Positions 25,312 through 34,084 are shown, numbered from the stretch's first letter. The stretch: 43,823 nucleotides of DNA from Lentimicrobium sp. (GCA_019429275.1 JAHYJC010000038.1:1-43823), one strand, 5' to 3'. Translations and numbers: made by a program. Notes: a model not told the origin generated them from the sequence alone.

Positions 25312-27003
25312 TTATGAATGAATTCTTCGCCTCATCTGATGAAGAAATGATGCCGGAGAAAATTTAAATTTTTTACTATCGAAGTACATGAAATTACCTG
25401 CAAATGATAGGGTGTGAATACCTTTATAACCTTTCGGGGGATTCAGCACATTGACCGGCTCTTCCAGAAATTCACTTTCGGTCAGTAATTTTACTTCATT
25501 AATAATGATTCTTCCGCCATAAGTGTATGAACAATCCTGTGCAGGCCGGTAGAGTTTGTTTTCGCATTCAAAAAATGGACCGGCAGGCCGTGCATTGGCA
25601 GCATTTGTTTTCACAGGATTTAGCTCATGTGGCCGAAACGGGCCTTCCAGAGTTTCTGCATGCCAGATGTGCAGTTCGCTGTTTGTAGCGTAATCAGGAG
25701 TGAAGAAAAAATACCAGTGATTCAGATGGTTGACCAAAGTGCCATCAGCGGCTTTTAGCCCGGCTATCAGCGTTTTTTCGTGCTCAAGCTTCAGGGTTTC
25801 CTGATTTAACCTATATAGTTCAACAGAGCCATGTTGTATGGATTCAGGAATGCAGTATATTTCTTTTCCGCTCTTAAAAAGAAAGGGGTAGGAGAGATGC
25901 CAGGATTCTTGAAGGCTAAGTGAAGGAGATGAAATAGTTTTGTTTTTTCCATCAAACCAGGCGGATGATATAACGGCCTTTTGAGTTTTGTAGTCGTAAT
26001 CTTCAAAAAGCAAAAGTAAATTTTCATTGAGTTTTGTTACAAAACTGTCGGCAAAATACCTGTTTCTCTTGCCAGCACTTAGCCAGACAACCTCATTTGG
26101 TTTGATTTTGTACCCTTGCTGTTCAATGATATTTTCAGGCCGCGTTTCGATTATTCCCGTTTCCCAGTTTTCAGGTAAAAAGATTTCGTTTAAATGGAAT
26201 GCAATTTTATTAAAGAACTGTTTCAAAATGAATTGAAACATGCTGAAGTTCTCAGGCTCCTTGTAAACAGGTGCATGTGTTTCAACGCCTTCAAGTGTGG
26301 AAGGAAATGATTTTTGCATGATTATTTCCCTGCAAACATCAAGCGGCCAGTTTGCTGAAAGTTTCAAGGCCTGATCGAGGTTGGCAGCCCACGAATGTTT
26401 TATGGTTCTGAAGTAACCTTTTCGAAGAATAACCCCACCATCCAGCGTTTCTGTGAGTCGCTGCAAAATGGAGCCAGTCAGAGGGTCATTTTTCATAATC
26501 TCATGAAAACCTGGTGGGACTCCACGGTACATTTGTTCATCGCCATGATGAAAAGACCACACACCAAATCGTGAACAGGTCAGTATTTCGCCCTTGATAA
26601 TACCAAACCCAAATTTTAAAATAAAATCAGGATTGTAATCTTTAATGATTTTCAAATCTTCTAAACTGAAAAACTCACTGTATTTTCCTTTGAGTTCAGT
26701 TTTGCATCTGATAGCTGGAATTTCACCTGAAACTTCCTGTAAAGGTATGTTCCTGAATGAATCGGGTTTGAAAATATACCGGTAATACTTCCTGAAAAAT
26801 AATCTTTTCCATGGATAGGAAAATATTTTGCCGATGAATCCCTTTTGTTCTTCTTCCTTTTTTTCAACAATCCATAACACATTTTCTGCCAGGCCACTTT
26901 CGATGAGAGCATAGTAACAATCAGCCTGCCATTTCTGAAGACCCTCGGGTTTTGCCATTACTGCAAACCTGATTATTTTTTCATGGCTTTCAATCATTAT
27001 CAT
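25312..27003 (-). CDS. Formyltransferase / GINT1-like beta-propeller fusion protein
   Basis: The protein has 563 residues. Residues about 10-230 are a formyltransferase-like domain: LILKFGFGIIKGEIL-like strand, then GVWSFHHGDEQMYRGVPPGF, and QRLTETLDGGVIL. The HHG...RG-x-PP pattern and the D-G-G are the motif of Met-tRNA/ArnA-type formyltransferases, with Ser in place of the catalytic Asn. Residues about 300-540 resemble the N-terminal propeller of glucosamine inositolphosphorylceramide transferase 1: SWHLSYPFLFKSGKEIYCIP, ADGTLVNHLNHWYFFFT, LEGPFRPHELNPV, RPAGPFF and YRPAQDCSYTYGG. It likely modifies an amino sugar on a surface glycan. It overlaps the GT4 gene by 14 bp. Confidence 0.75.
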   Translation of the reverse strand: MIMIESHEKIIRFAVMAKPEGLQKWQADCYYALIESGLAENVLWIVEKKEEEQKGFIGKIFSYPWKRLFFRKYYRYIFKPDSFRNIPLQEVSGEIPAIRCKTELKGKYSEFFSLEDLKIIKDYNPDFILKFGFGIIKGEILTCSRFGVWSFHHGDEQMYRGVPPGFHEIMKNDPLTGSILQRLTETLDGGVILRKGYFRTIKHSWAANLDQALKLSANWPLDVCREIIMQKSFPSTLEGVETHAPVYKEPENFSMFQFILKQFFNKIAFHLNEIFLPENWETGIIETRPENIIEQQGYKIKPNEVVWLSAGKRNRYFADSFVTKLNENLLLLFEDYDYKTQKAVISSAWFDGKNKTISSPSLSLQESWHLSYPFLFKSGKEIYCIPESIQHGSVELYRLNQETLKLEHEKTLIAGLKAADGTLVNHLNHWYFFFTPDYATNSELHIWHAETLEGPFRPHELNPVKTNAANARPAGPFFECENKLYRPAQDCSYTYGGRIIINEVKLLTESEFLEEPVNVLNPPKGYKGIHTLSFAGNFMYFDSKKFKFSPASFLHQMRRRIHS

Positions 27004-28159
27004 TATTTTGAAAAAATGGACTGTATAGGGCTTTCATTTTATCAATAATTGCTTGATTGCCAAATTGATCGATTACATATTTCCGCATCTTTTCCTGCGA
27101 AAACTGTCCGGAATTTTCAAGTACTTCAGATAGTTTATTTTTAAATTCAGTCAAATCTCCTTTTTGAGCAATTTTTCCCATTTCTGGCGAAATATGAAGA
27201 CTGAGATCTGCAACATCTGTGGCAACTACCGGCACTCCGCAAGCCAAAGCCTCGAAGACTACTATGGCAAATGTTTCGTAATTGCTGCTCAGTGCCAGGC
27301 AGGCTGCACCCTGTAACTCTTTTACGAGTTCATCATTTTCAAGTTTTCCGGTAAAAATAATCTTTTCGGATCCCAAACCCGAATCAGTGGCGTATTGTTT
27401 TGTGATGTCAAGATCTTGACCTTCACCAATTAAAACCAACTCAATATTTTTATTTTGTTCACACAAAAGTTTAAAAGCATCGATGAGCAAAAAAAGATTT
27501 TTCGATTTTTCGTCGAAACAGGTTATGCTGACAATTTTTTTTATACCGTTTGTTTTCTGATGGGCCGGAATAAATAATTCAGTGTCAACAAGGTTTGGTA
27601 ATATTGTCGGGTCGAAGATCAGCCCGCAATTTTTCATAGCTGAAGCCAGACTTTCAGAGACTACCGTTACTTTTCCGGCATAATTCAAAACCAACTTAGT
27701 CAGAAAATGTCTCATGACTCCCCGGTATTGCATGTTTTCGGGGTAATACCTTGACCAGTGCTCAGTTATGAGGTATGGTACCCTGTATCTTAATCCGCAC
27801 AGAAAAGCTAAAACTGCTGTCCTGGTAAGCACATGTGCGTGAATAAGATCAGGGTTCCCTTTAAGTTTGTTAACTTGTTTCAAAGCTTTGTACCATGCCC
27901 TGGTTTGTCTGAAAATTCCCGGAATTCCTGAGATATTTTTATAGGCAACAATTACCTCCAAAAGATTACCTTCTTTGGCAACCCTGACTTCATAAATTTT
28001 ATTACTGTTCTTTGTTTTTGATGGACAGGCATAGGCCACACTCACCCTGTAACCGGCTTTAATGGCTGCTTTCGCGTGTTTGAAAACAAACAATCCCAGC
28101 ATTGGATCTTCTTTGGAAGGATACCAGCGCGGAATGTAAAGCAAATGAGGAATTGCCAT
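26990..28159 (-). CDS. Glycosyltransferase family 4
   Basis: The protein has 389 residues with a GT-B fold. The N-terminus contains LLYIPRWYPSKEDPMLGLFV and later NPDLIHAHVLTRTA. The C-terminal GT4 half includes VSITCFDEKSKNLFLLIDAF, LVLIGEGQD, IIFTGKLEND, and the donor-binding NYETFAIVVFEALACGVPVV with the E-x7-E motif. It transfers a sugar from a nucleotide donor, probably to a lipid-linked glycan. It has its own -7 box at 28182-28189 as well as the preceding HAD gene 52 bp upstream, so it can be expressed alone. Its stop overlaps the start of the formyltransferase fusion. Confidence 0.9.
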   Translation of the reverse strand: MAIPHLLYIPRWYPSKEDPMLGLFVFKHAKAAIKAGYRVSVAYACPSKTKNSNKIYEVRVAKEGNLLEVIVAYKNISGIPGIFRQTRAWYKALKQVNKLKGNPDLIHAHVLTRTAVLAFLCGLRYRVPYLITEHWSRYYPENMQYRGVMRHFLTKLVLNYAGKVTVVSESLASAMKNCGLIFDPTILPNLVDTELFIPAHQKTNGIKKIVSITCFDEKSKNLFLLIDAFKLLCEQNKNIELVLIGEGQDLDITKQYATDSGLGSEKIIFTGKLENDELVKELQGAACLALSSNYETFAIVVFEALACGVPVVATDVADLSLHISPEMGKIAQKGDLTEFKNKLSEVLENSGQFSQEKMRKYVIDQFGNQAIIDKMKALYSPFFQNNDND

Positions 28160-28181
28160 GTATGACTGTAGGTTTGATGCG

Positions 28182-28189
28182 CAAATTTA
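28182..28189 (-). promoter_or_regulatory. -7 box for the GT4-formyltransferase-flippase subcluster
   Basis: The minus strand reads TAAATTTG followed by CGC, matching TAnnTTTG, 22 bp before the GT4 start at 28159. It would drive the last three genes of the cluster independently. Confidence 0.55.
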
Positions 28190-28211
28190 AGAAATACAGC
28201 AGATCAGGAGA

Positions 28212-28898
28212 TTAATAAACGACCTTTTTGAAATTTAGTATGCCGGATAGCTCTTCCAGATTATTCAGGATAAGATTACCAGAGGACTGAAGTTTTTGTT
28301 TTGACTGATGTCCGTTTGCAATTAATATGCACTGAACTCCGGCTTCATCAGCAACATGCGCATCGTGAAGGGTGTCACCAATCAGACAGGTTTCTTCAGG
28401 GTTGAAACCGGTAACTTTCAAGGCCTGAAGTGCAAGATGTGATTTGCCTGCAGCCATATGGTTGTCAATTCCAAAGATGAACTCAAAATATTTATCAATT
28501 TGAAGGGCTTTTGCCAGTTTATTGAGTTCGGAACTTTCCATAGCTGACAGAATAATTTGCCTGTAACCTGCCTGATGTGTTGCAGAAAGTAGTTCTGATG
28601 CATTTTCATGGAGCGGGCTTTTTTTGACTCCGCTCAGGTAAAGTTCCATAAACTCCATGGCCACTTTTTCATAAGGTTCCTTTTGGAAATCGAAACCTGC
28701 AAGGGTGTAATAATCCTGAACCGGAAACGTAAATATGTCCAGGTAAGATTCAGCAGTTAATGTATTCAAACCCCGGGTTTTAAGCAATTGGTTAATGGAT
28801 GAAACACATAATCCCAGGTCATTCAAAAGCGTACCGTTAAAGTCCCAGATCAGATTTTTAATGAGGCTTGAGTTTATGTTGACTGAATTAGTTTTCAT
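28212..28898 (-). CDS. HAD-superfamily hydrolase, phosphoglycolate-phosphatase-like
   Basis: From ATG 28898 the protein has 228 residues. HAD motif I is WDFNGTLLND (nucleophile Asp19), with Asn21 where the acid/base Asp normally stands. Motif II is QIILSAMESS, and motif III/IV is CLIGDTLHDAHVADEAG. The cap is the helical type typical of subfamily IA. D-F-N-G-T variants are common in this group, so it may still be a phosphatase with altered chemistry or a binding protein. A start at 28985 would overlap the previous gene by about 100 bp; the 28898 start overlaps it by only 11 bp, which fits translational coupling with the membrane glycosyltransferase gene. Confidence 0.82.
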   Translation of the reverse strand: MKTNSVNINSSLIKNLIWDFNGTLLNDLGLCVSSINQLLKTRGLNTLTAESYLDIFTFPVQDYYTLAGFDFQKEPYEKVAMEFMELYLSGVKKSPLHENASELLSATHQAGYRQIILSAMESSELNKLAKALQIDKYFEFIFGIDNHMAAGKSHLALQALKVTGFNPEETCLIGDTLHDAHVADEAGVQCILIANGHQSKQKLQSSGNLILNNLEELSGILNFKKVVY

Positions 28899-30363
28899 TT
28901 TTGAGTATTTCGAATTTATTATTATTTTCAATCGTAACAAAGCCCTCGTTTTTTCGCTGGGCTTCGCTGAGTGTATCCATGCCAAAATTTTGTTTGTATT
29001 CTTTTGTAATGATCAGATAATCAAGGCCTGTGCTATCGGCATACCTCAACAAATAACTGCCGTGCAGAGGGATGCCTGTTTTATGAATGTCAGCGTAACT
29101 CAAGTCTCCCTGGATGCGGTTAAAATGCCCGATCTCATTAAAAATATAATTCATTGGTGCCAGCACGTTAAGTTTCTCTGTTCCGGATCCAATGAATTTT
29201 TCAGAAATGGTCCTGTTTGCATCCGGATCGAACTTATTGCTGCAGGTTTTTACATTCCATACAGTTTGCACAATGATGTAAAGAAAAAGAAAACCAACGG
29301 CCCAGTAGGCAACCGGAGTTTTACGAAGTCTTATGATGCCTGCTTCTGTTTCACTCTCAATGGCAACACCTGCAAATCCTCTGCTCATAACAATAAACAT
29401 GAAAGGCAGATAAAGTATCAGGTATTTTGATGTGGAATGGACTGCCAGTGTAGAAAGTGAAATGATCAGCAAAGCAAGATAAATGAGCAGGTCTTTTGGC
29501 AGTTTCAGCTTTTTGAATGCAACAATCAATAAAAATAAAAAAAGAAGGGTCAGGCTGATTTCTTTTGGGCTGTGAAAGAAACGCATCTGCTCCCTGAAAG
29601 GTTTTTCCATAATCCAGAGCCAGTCGGGCAACATGCCGGTGTTATGAAGAGCCGGGGCATCTTTAATCTGATAAAGCCAGTATTCAAAATTGAATTCACG
29701 GGTGAAATCATAAAAGTATACTGCAAAAGTGGGTATTGCCGAAAGTCCGAATATTATTGCTTGTAAAGGTTTCCTTTTGATCAACAACAAAAGGCCACCG
29801 GCTGAAATATAAATCAATCCGTTGAGGTGAGTGGCTCCGGAAAGTCCGGCCAACAGTCCGCTTATAATTATCCATTTATAATGAAAGGATTCTGAAATAC
29901 CACGCTCCAGGCAAATAAAAGAGATAAATCCAAGAGTCATCACAATTATTTCGGGACGATAAACGAACGAGTATTGAAAAATAAATGCATTTACGGCAAC
30001 GAGCAAAAACGAAATCAATAAGGCCGGTTGACCTGAGTACCTTTTCTGATATTTATAGAAAACGAAAAGAAAAATAATCAATCCAAAAAGACTTACACTT
30101 TTAAGTGTAAAAAGTGAAAATCCGAAAAGGCTGACAAATGAAGCACCCAAAAGGGTAAAAAACTTGTGATGGACAATATGCAGGATGTGCTGATTGGTTA
30201 TTCCATGCATCAGTTCTGACTTTACATAACCTTTCTGGGCCATCCAGTAGGCATGTTCGCCTATCCAGGCATCATCAATATCAGGTTGCCGCTGCCAAAG
30301 GCTGTATGCAAACAGCAGGGTGGTAAGAATTAAAGTATATTTAATGAAGTTGTTCAGCTTCAT
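28888..30363 (-). CDS. Membrane glycosyltransferase, GT39/ArnT-like (GT-C fold)
   Basis: The protein has 491 residues and about 10-11 membrane helices. After the first helix the periplasmic loop carries QRQPDIDDAWIGEHAYWMAQ with the acidic DD pair expected of GT-C enzymes that use polyprenyl-phosphate sugars. Charged segments occur at FDPDANRTISEKFIGSGTEK near the C-terminus, a soluble region of about 100 residues (NVLAPMNYIFNEIGHFNRIQ and following). It probably adds a sugar at the periplasmic side to a lipid or protein acceptor. It is the first gene of the minus-strand cluster, and a -7 box lies at 30402-30409. Confidence 0.75.
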   Translation of the reverse strand: MKLNNFIKYTLILTTLLFAYSLWQRQPDIDDAWIGEHAYWMAQKGYVKSELMHGITNQHILHIVHHKFFTLLGASFVSLFGFSLFTLKSVSLFGLIIFLFVFYKYQKRYSGQPALLISFLLVAVNAFIFQYSFVYRPEIIVMTLGFISFICLERGISESFHYKWIIISGLLAGLSGATHLNGLIYISAGGLLLLIKRKPLQAIIFGLSAIPTFAVYFYDFTREFNFEYWLYQIKDAPALHNTGMLPDWLWIMEKPFREQMRFFHSPKEISLTLLFLFLLIVAFKKLKLPKDLLIYLALLIISLSTLAVHSTSKYLILYLPFMFIVMSRGFAGVAIESETEAGIIRLRKTPVAYWAVGFLFLYIIVQTVWNVKTCSNKFDPDANRTISEKFIGSGTEKLNVLAPMNYIFNEIGHFNRIQGDLSYADIHKTGIPLHGSYLLRYADSTGLDYLIITKEYKQNFGMDTLSEAQRKNEGFVTIENNNKFEILKNEN

Positions 30364-30401
30364 GAAATTGCTGTTGAAAATGCGGTTGGAAATTCATTGC
30401 G

Positions 30402-30409
30402 CAAAGGTA
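30402..30409 (-). promoter_or_regulatory. -7 box heading the glycan cluster
   Basis: The minus strand reads TACCTTTG followed by CGC, matching TAnnTTTG, 38 bp before the GT39-like start at 30363. The divergent box at 30462-30469 lies 53 bp away, so this is a back-to-back promoter region. Confidence 0.55.
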
Positions 30410-30461
30410 TGTCTTTTTGCAGCACCTGTATATTTTATTGAAATTGCGTTGAAGTAGTTTT

Positions 30462-30469
30462 TATCTTTG
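30462..30469 (+). promoter_or_regulatory. -7 box for the DUF4293 gene
   Basis: TATCTTTG followed by CAAA matches TAnnTTTG and lies 18 bp before ATG 30488. It overlaps a TTG upstream in frame, so translation must begin at 30488. Confidence 0.6.
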
Positions 30470-30487
30470 CAAAAATCAATTGAAATC

Positions 30488-30964
30488 ATGATACAACGTG
30501 TTCAAAGCCTTTACCTGTTTGTTGCTGCAGCAGCCCTTGTTGCAATTTATTTCTTTCCGCTTGCCAGTTTTTTTTCTGATCTGGCTTATTATAAGTTTTA
30601 TATGCTGAAATTGTCAACTCCGGTTCCTGATGCAGCTGGATCTATCAACGAAAACCTTGTGCTTCCGCTTGGTATTTTTAATGGACTTTTAGCTGTTGTG
30701 GTATTCATCGCAATTTTTCTCTTCAAAAACCGTCGTTTTCAATCCAAAATTGTGAAGCTGGGAATTTTAATGAATGTAATTCTGGTCGGACTTATTTTCT
30801 TTGTTTTTGCCCCACTTATTGGCAGGAGTTTAAACGCTGTGGCAGATTATTCGAAGGATTCCGGCATTTACTTCACACTGGTTTCACTGGTCATGTTGAT
30901 TCTGGCTAACCGGAGCATTCAGAAAGATGAAAAAATGGTTCGGGCGGCTGACCGGCTCAGATAA
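30488..30964 (+). CDS. DUF4293 family membrane protein
   Basis: The protein has 158 residues from ATG 30488 and begins MIQRVQSLYLFVAAAALVAI, the very conserved start of DUF4293 proteins found in Bacteroidota. Four hydrophobic helices are visible (about residues 5-27, 57-80, 92-114, 122-142), with a polar C-terminal tail that ends in KDEKMVRAADRLR. The function is unknown. The gene is convergent with the phosphoesterase gene, their 3' ends overlapping by 8 bp. Confidence 0.85.
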   Translation: MIQRVQSLYLFVAAAALVAIYFFPLASFFSDLAYYKFYMLKLSTPVPDAAGSINENLVLPLGIFNGLLAVVVFIAIFLFKNRRFQSKIVKLGILMNVILVGLIFFVFAPLIGRSLNAVADYSKDSGIYFTLVSLVMLILANRSIQKDEKMVRAADRLR

Positions 30965-31463
30965 TCATTCCTGTTTTGGGTAATTCCTGGATTTCCAAAT
31001 CCCTGATATCTTCGCCATCTATCACAAACCTGATCATGGTTGCAATTGTATGCATTCCGTATTTTCCTGCCGCCCCCGGGTTTATATGCAAAAGGTTATT
31101 TTTCTTATCGTTTATCACTTTCAGGATGTGCGAATGCCCTGAAATGAATAACCTGGGTTTGATTTCTTTAATGAGTAATTTTGCTTCAGGGCTATACCTG
31201 CCCGGATAACCTCCGATATGGATCATAAAGACTTTAACACCTTCGCACATAAATTCCTGGTAAAGCGGATAGAATGCCCGTATTTCCTGCCCATCAATGT
31301 TTCCATAAACGGCTTTCAGGGGTTTAATTCCTGCAAGTGCTTTTGCGGTTTCCAGATTCCCTATGTCGCCGGCATGCCAAATTTCATCGCAACCGGCAAA
31401 AAATTCATAGGCCTTTTTTGGGACATGTCCATGGGTATCTGACAGTAAACCTATTTTCTTCAT
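30957..31463 (-). CDS. YfcE/MJ0936-family metallophosphoesterase
   Basis: The 168-residue protein has all metal-binding motifs of the calcineurin-like family: LLSDTHGH (Asp9, His11), WHAGDIGN, YGNIDGQ, FMIHIGGYPG, and FISGHSHIL. It also ends with INPGAAGK, typical of YfcE. These enzymes hydrolyse phosphodiester bonds and are often manganese-dependent; the physiological substrate is not known. It overlaps the DUF4293 gene tail to tail. No obvious -7 box was found in the 57 bp before the start. Confidence 0.9.
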   Translation of the reverse strand: MKKIGLLSDTHGHVPKKAYEFFAGCDEIWHAGDIGNLETAKALAGIKPLKAVYGNIDGQEIRAFYPLYQEFMCEGVKVFMIHIGGYPGRYSPEAKLLIKEIKPRLFISGHSHILKVINDKKNNLLHINPGAAGKYGMHTIATMIRFVIDGEDIRDLEIQELPKTGMII

Positions 31464-31520
31464 ATTTCCAGAGTTTTGTTTGTAGTTGATAATTTTCCAG
31501 ATGCTGCGTCAGATCCGGAA

Positions 31521-32165
31521 TCAATCCAACCTGAACTCCGGGTTAAGTGTGTAATAAACTCCCGATTCAGAATAATTTACCTTTATGATGTCAAGAATTA
31601 TGAAATCGGCAAGTATATGTTCACAACGAGGCAAGGAGTATCCCGATATTTTTTTAAATGCTGAAAGTGTTATTCGTTTATGCACTTCGAGATATGCGAG
31701 TAGCGTGCGTTCAGCTGTTTTATACTCAATATAAACACCTTTAGGGTCTTTCTTTTTTCTCCATACTTTCCTGATTACTCCGTTTGCCGGAAAATTTTTG
31801 TCGCCCACACGCACATACACCCTGTATTTACCTTCTTTGTCAGGAGCTGAGTGCGGAGCATGTATACTTTTTGGAATTATTATCTCCAGCACCGTTTTTC
31901 CTCCTTCTTCCCACTCTTTCATGTCGAAAAACACCTCAGGTTTGCAATAAAGATTTGCTCCGGCTTCAATCATATAATATTCTTCATCAGACCTGACACC
32001 AGCAATAACACCGTTATCCTTAACACCAAGCAGCAATCGTCCCCCATCAGTATTTGCAAATGCGGCCAGTGAACGGGCAATCTTTTTCGAGTCGGTTACC
32101 CCAAACTTGAAATCGAGCTGCTGATGTTCCCCCTCACTGATGAGTTTCGAAATGTGGCCAGGCAT
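31521..32165 (-). CDS. AlbA_2/Schlafen-type ATP-binding domain protein
   Basis: The protein has 214 residues. Residues about 10-130 match the Schlafen AlbA_2 fold: GEHQQLDFKFGVTDSKKIAR, then SLAAFANTDGGRLLLGVKDN, and a later YRVYVRVGDKNFPAN. The C-terminal 80 residues look like a winged-helix segment (KTAERTLLAYLEVHKRITLS, PRCEHILADFIILDIIKV). Such proteins are common in Bacteroidota and are suspected nucleic-acid-binding regulators or nucleotide-binding proteins, with no tested function. It stands alone, with 57 bp to the phosphoesterase gene and 90 bp from the peptidase gene. Confidence 0.75.
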   Translation of the reverse strand: MPGHISKLISEGEHQQLDFKFGVTDSKKIARSLAAFANTDGGRLLLGVKDNGVIAGVRSDEEYYMIEAGANLYCKPEVFFDMKEWEEGGKTVLEIIIPKSIHAPHSAPDKEGKYRVYVRVGDKNFPANGVIRKVWRKKKDPKGVYIEYKTAERTLLAYLEVHKRITLSAFKKISGYSLPRCEHILADFIILDIIKVNYSESGVYYTLNPEFRLD

Positions 32166-32255
32166 ACTTTTGTCTTTTATTTTTCTTGTTTATCTGTCAG
32201 AGCAATCAACAGGTTCGACTTATTAATCACATGAAATAATTTAATTAAATTGCCT

Positions 32256-33500
32256 TCAGAACTTTGACATCAATTCATTCATTGCATTTTTATGAACCAG
32301 AAAGTTCATCATTTTCAACTTTATATAATCTTCATGAAAGAAATAATAACCGAAATTAATATTCTTATCAGGTCCTCCGTTTCTGGATCCTGCTCCCGAA
32401 TCTTTTAGAAGATACCATGTTGTGCCGTCTAATTCACGATAACCTATTACGTGCATGCCATGGTCATCGGTAGTTGTACCATTACTAAAGCGAAACTGAC
32501 GTGCATTCTCATCAATTGCCACCGAAGGAATATCGAAAGAAGGTATCAGGGCTGCATTTGCTTCGCGTGCCAGAAATCCGGCTTCTGATACATCGCCGGC
32601 CAAAGCCACAGTTAGTCCGTTTTTCAGGGCTTTCTTCAGAATTTTCATAAAATCATCGAGCGGTATATTGTAATAGGTCTTATCGTGCCACCAGTTATCG
32701 GGCACTTCAAATTCTACCAGCTTCCAGTAAGGCTGTTGCATGATTGAAAGTACATCAACATATTCATCAGGATTTATTCTGGCAACATCTTTAAGGTATT
32801 GCTGGGGAGAATATTGTTTTCCGTTGATTGTTATTATTGCAGGCGGTGTGCCGATATAATGATGCATGATACTTTTAACTGTGGAAACCACTGTGGCCTC
32901 GTCCCAGGCATTTCTTGATTTTACGCCATCGAGATAATTTCTGATCTCTTCAAACATTTTATCATGAGAATGGAATTCTTGCCCTTCCTGTAATCCACTG
33001 TATGCCGAATAGGGTAGAATGCCATATTTTTTCATGTTTTTGATAACGGCATTCAGTTCAGAACCTTCGCCAATATAAATATTTCCGCGCCTGGCAACAA
33101 AGAGTTCAGCCCTTTCAATGTATTCACAATAAGCAATATACATTTCCGAAAGTTTGATTTCCTGGCGGGTCAACCGATAGATTTCCGATTCAAGCATCGA
33201 AATGGCGCTATAGCTCCAGCAGGTATTGGTATTGCCCTGCGAAACCGGAGGAAGATGCCACATTGTTGTGAATTCATTCTTGTTGTCAGGAATAATAAGC
33301 CCTTTGGGATTTAGTTTGAAAGTTGACACAGTTTCAGGCTTAAGATTTTGAATTTCAAATTTTTCAACTCCTTTAAGTATGGTGTTTTGATAATAACCCG
33401 GCTCATATGAAATGAACTTTCCTGAATTATTTTCGGGTTGCTGGGCAAATAATTGAATGGTAAATAAAAAAAATGCTGATAATGAAATGAGTTTTTTCAT
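32256..33500 (-). CDS. Exported C1-family cysteine peptidase, bleomycin-hydrolase-like
   Basis: The protein has 414 residues with a signal peptide ending near residue 20 (FLFTIQLFAQ). The nucleophile motif is PVSQGNTNTCWSYSAISMLE with Cys94 and the oxyanion Gln before it. The histidine motif is TDDHGMHVIGY (His347 or His350). The site where papain relatives have Asn (NSW) reads LKDSGAG, with Asp367. This D-for-N form is, as I recall, seen in related Bacteroidota peptidases. Long inserts between Cys and His match the bleomycin-hydrolase (C1B) subgroup rather than papain. It probably acts on peptides in the periplasm or outside the cell. Confidence 0.85.
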   Translation of the reverse strand: MKKLISLSAFFLFTIQLFAQQPENNSGKFISYEPGYYQNTILKGVEKFEIQNLKPETVSTFKLNPKGLIIPDNKNEFTTMWHLPPVSQGNTNTCWSYSAISMLESEIYRLTRQEIKLSEMYIAYCEYIERAELFVARRGNIYIGEGSELNAVIKNMKKYGILPYSAYSGLQEGQEFHSHDKMFEEIRNYLDGVKSRNAWDEATVVSTVKSIMHHYIGTPPAIITINGKQYSPQQYLKDVARINPDEYVDVLSIMQQPYWKLVEFEVPDNWWHDKTYYNIPLDDFMKILKKALKNGLTVALAGDVSEAGFLAREANAALIPSFDIPSVAIDENARQFRFSNGTTTDDHGMHVIGYRELDGTTWYLLKDSGAGSRNGGPDKNINFGYYFFHEDYIKLKMMNFLVHKNAMNELMSKF

Positions 33501-33556
33501 TTTTATTGAGTTTAAAATAAGTATACAAACTCCAGACCGTAAAGCTAATCGGTTTT

Positions 33557-33606
33557 AATAAAAATCCCGCCATTCCCGTGTCGATCAGGAAAGCGGGATT
33601 TTTATT
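33557..33606 (-). terminator. Intrinsic terminator after pyrBI
   Basis: AATAAAAATCCCGC (33557-33570) and GCGGGATTTTTATT (33593-33606) form a 14-bp perfect stem with a 22-base loop. On the minus strand the right arm ends in a T-rich tract, so it can end pyrB-pyrI transcription 10 bp after the pyrI stop. On the plus strand it also has a T-rich arm, but no gene ends there. Confidence 0.8.
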
Positions 33607-33616
33607 TTTCAAGGAC

Positions 33617-34084
33617 TCAGATGATTTCGATATTGTTTTTGGCAGTGATTTTTTCGCAATAATGACACTGTAGTCTTAAATCATCCTTATCGATTACCTT
33701 AAATCGGGTGTCAACATTCTGACTGTTGGTAATACAATTCGGATTAACACACTTAACAAGTTTATGAATCTCCTCAGGAATCACAACCTGCCTTTTTTCA
33801 ATTACCTTATAATTTTTGATAATGATCAGAGTTGCTGTAGGCGCAATAAGTGCAATTTTGTCAATTTCTGCTCTTTTGAAGAACTTGCCACTCACTTTAA
33901 TGATGCCCTTCCTTACGTATTTGCGGCTCTCGAGGTTAAAACCAACCGTTACCTGGGTTCCGGTAGCTTCCAGGTTCAGTATCCTTACAACCCTGAAAAC
34001 AACTCCGGCAGGAATATGGTCGATTACGGTTCCATTTTCGATAGCTGATACAACCAGCTCTTTTCTTATATTTTCGTTTTCCAT
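33617..34084 (-). CDS. pyrI: Aspartate carbamoyltransferase regulatory chain
   Basis: The protein has 155 residues, the normal PyrI length. The allosteric domain includes IENGTVIDHIPAG and LNLEATGTQVTVGFNLES. The zinc site that contacts the catalytic chain is formed by Cys112, Cys117, Cys140 and Cys143 (KCVNPNC and CHYC). PyrI binds nucleotide effectors and tunes PyrB in the first committed step of pyrimidine synthesis. It lies 27 bp downstream of pyrB on the same strand, the standard order, and is followed by a strong terminator. Confidence 0.95.
   Translation of the reverse strand: MENENIRKELVVSAIENGTVIDHIPAGVVFRVVRILNLEATGTQVTVGFNLESRKYVRKGIIKVSGKFFKRAEIDKIALIAPTATLIIIKNYKVIEKRQVVIPEEIHKLVKCVNPNCITNSQNVDTRFKVIDKDDLRLQCHYCEKITAKNNIEII

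Noticed and set aside
31521-32165. Part of a defence island because of the AlbA_2/Schlafen domain
   Set aside because: The neighbours are housekeeping genes and no nuclease, helicase or integrase accompanies it.
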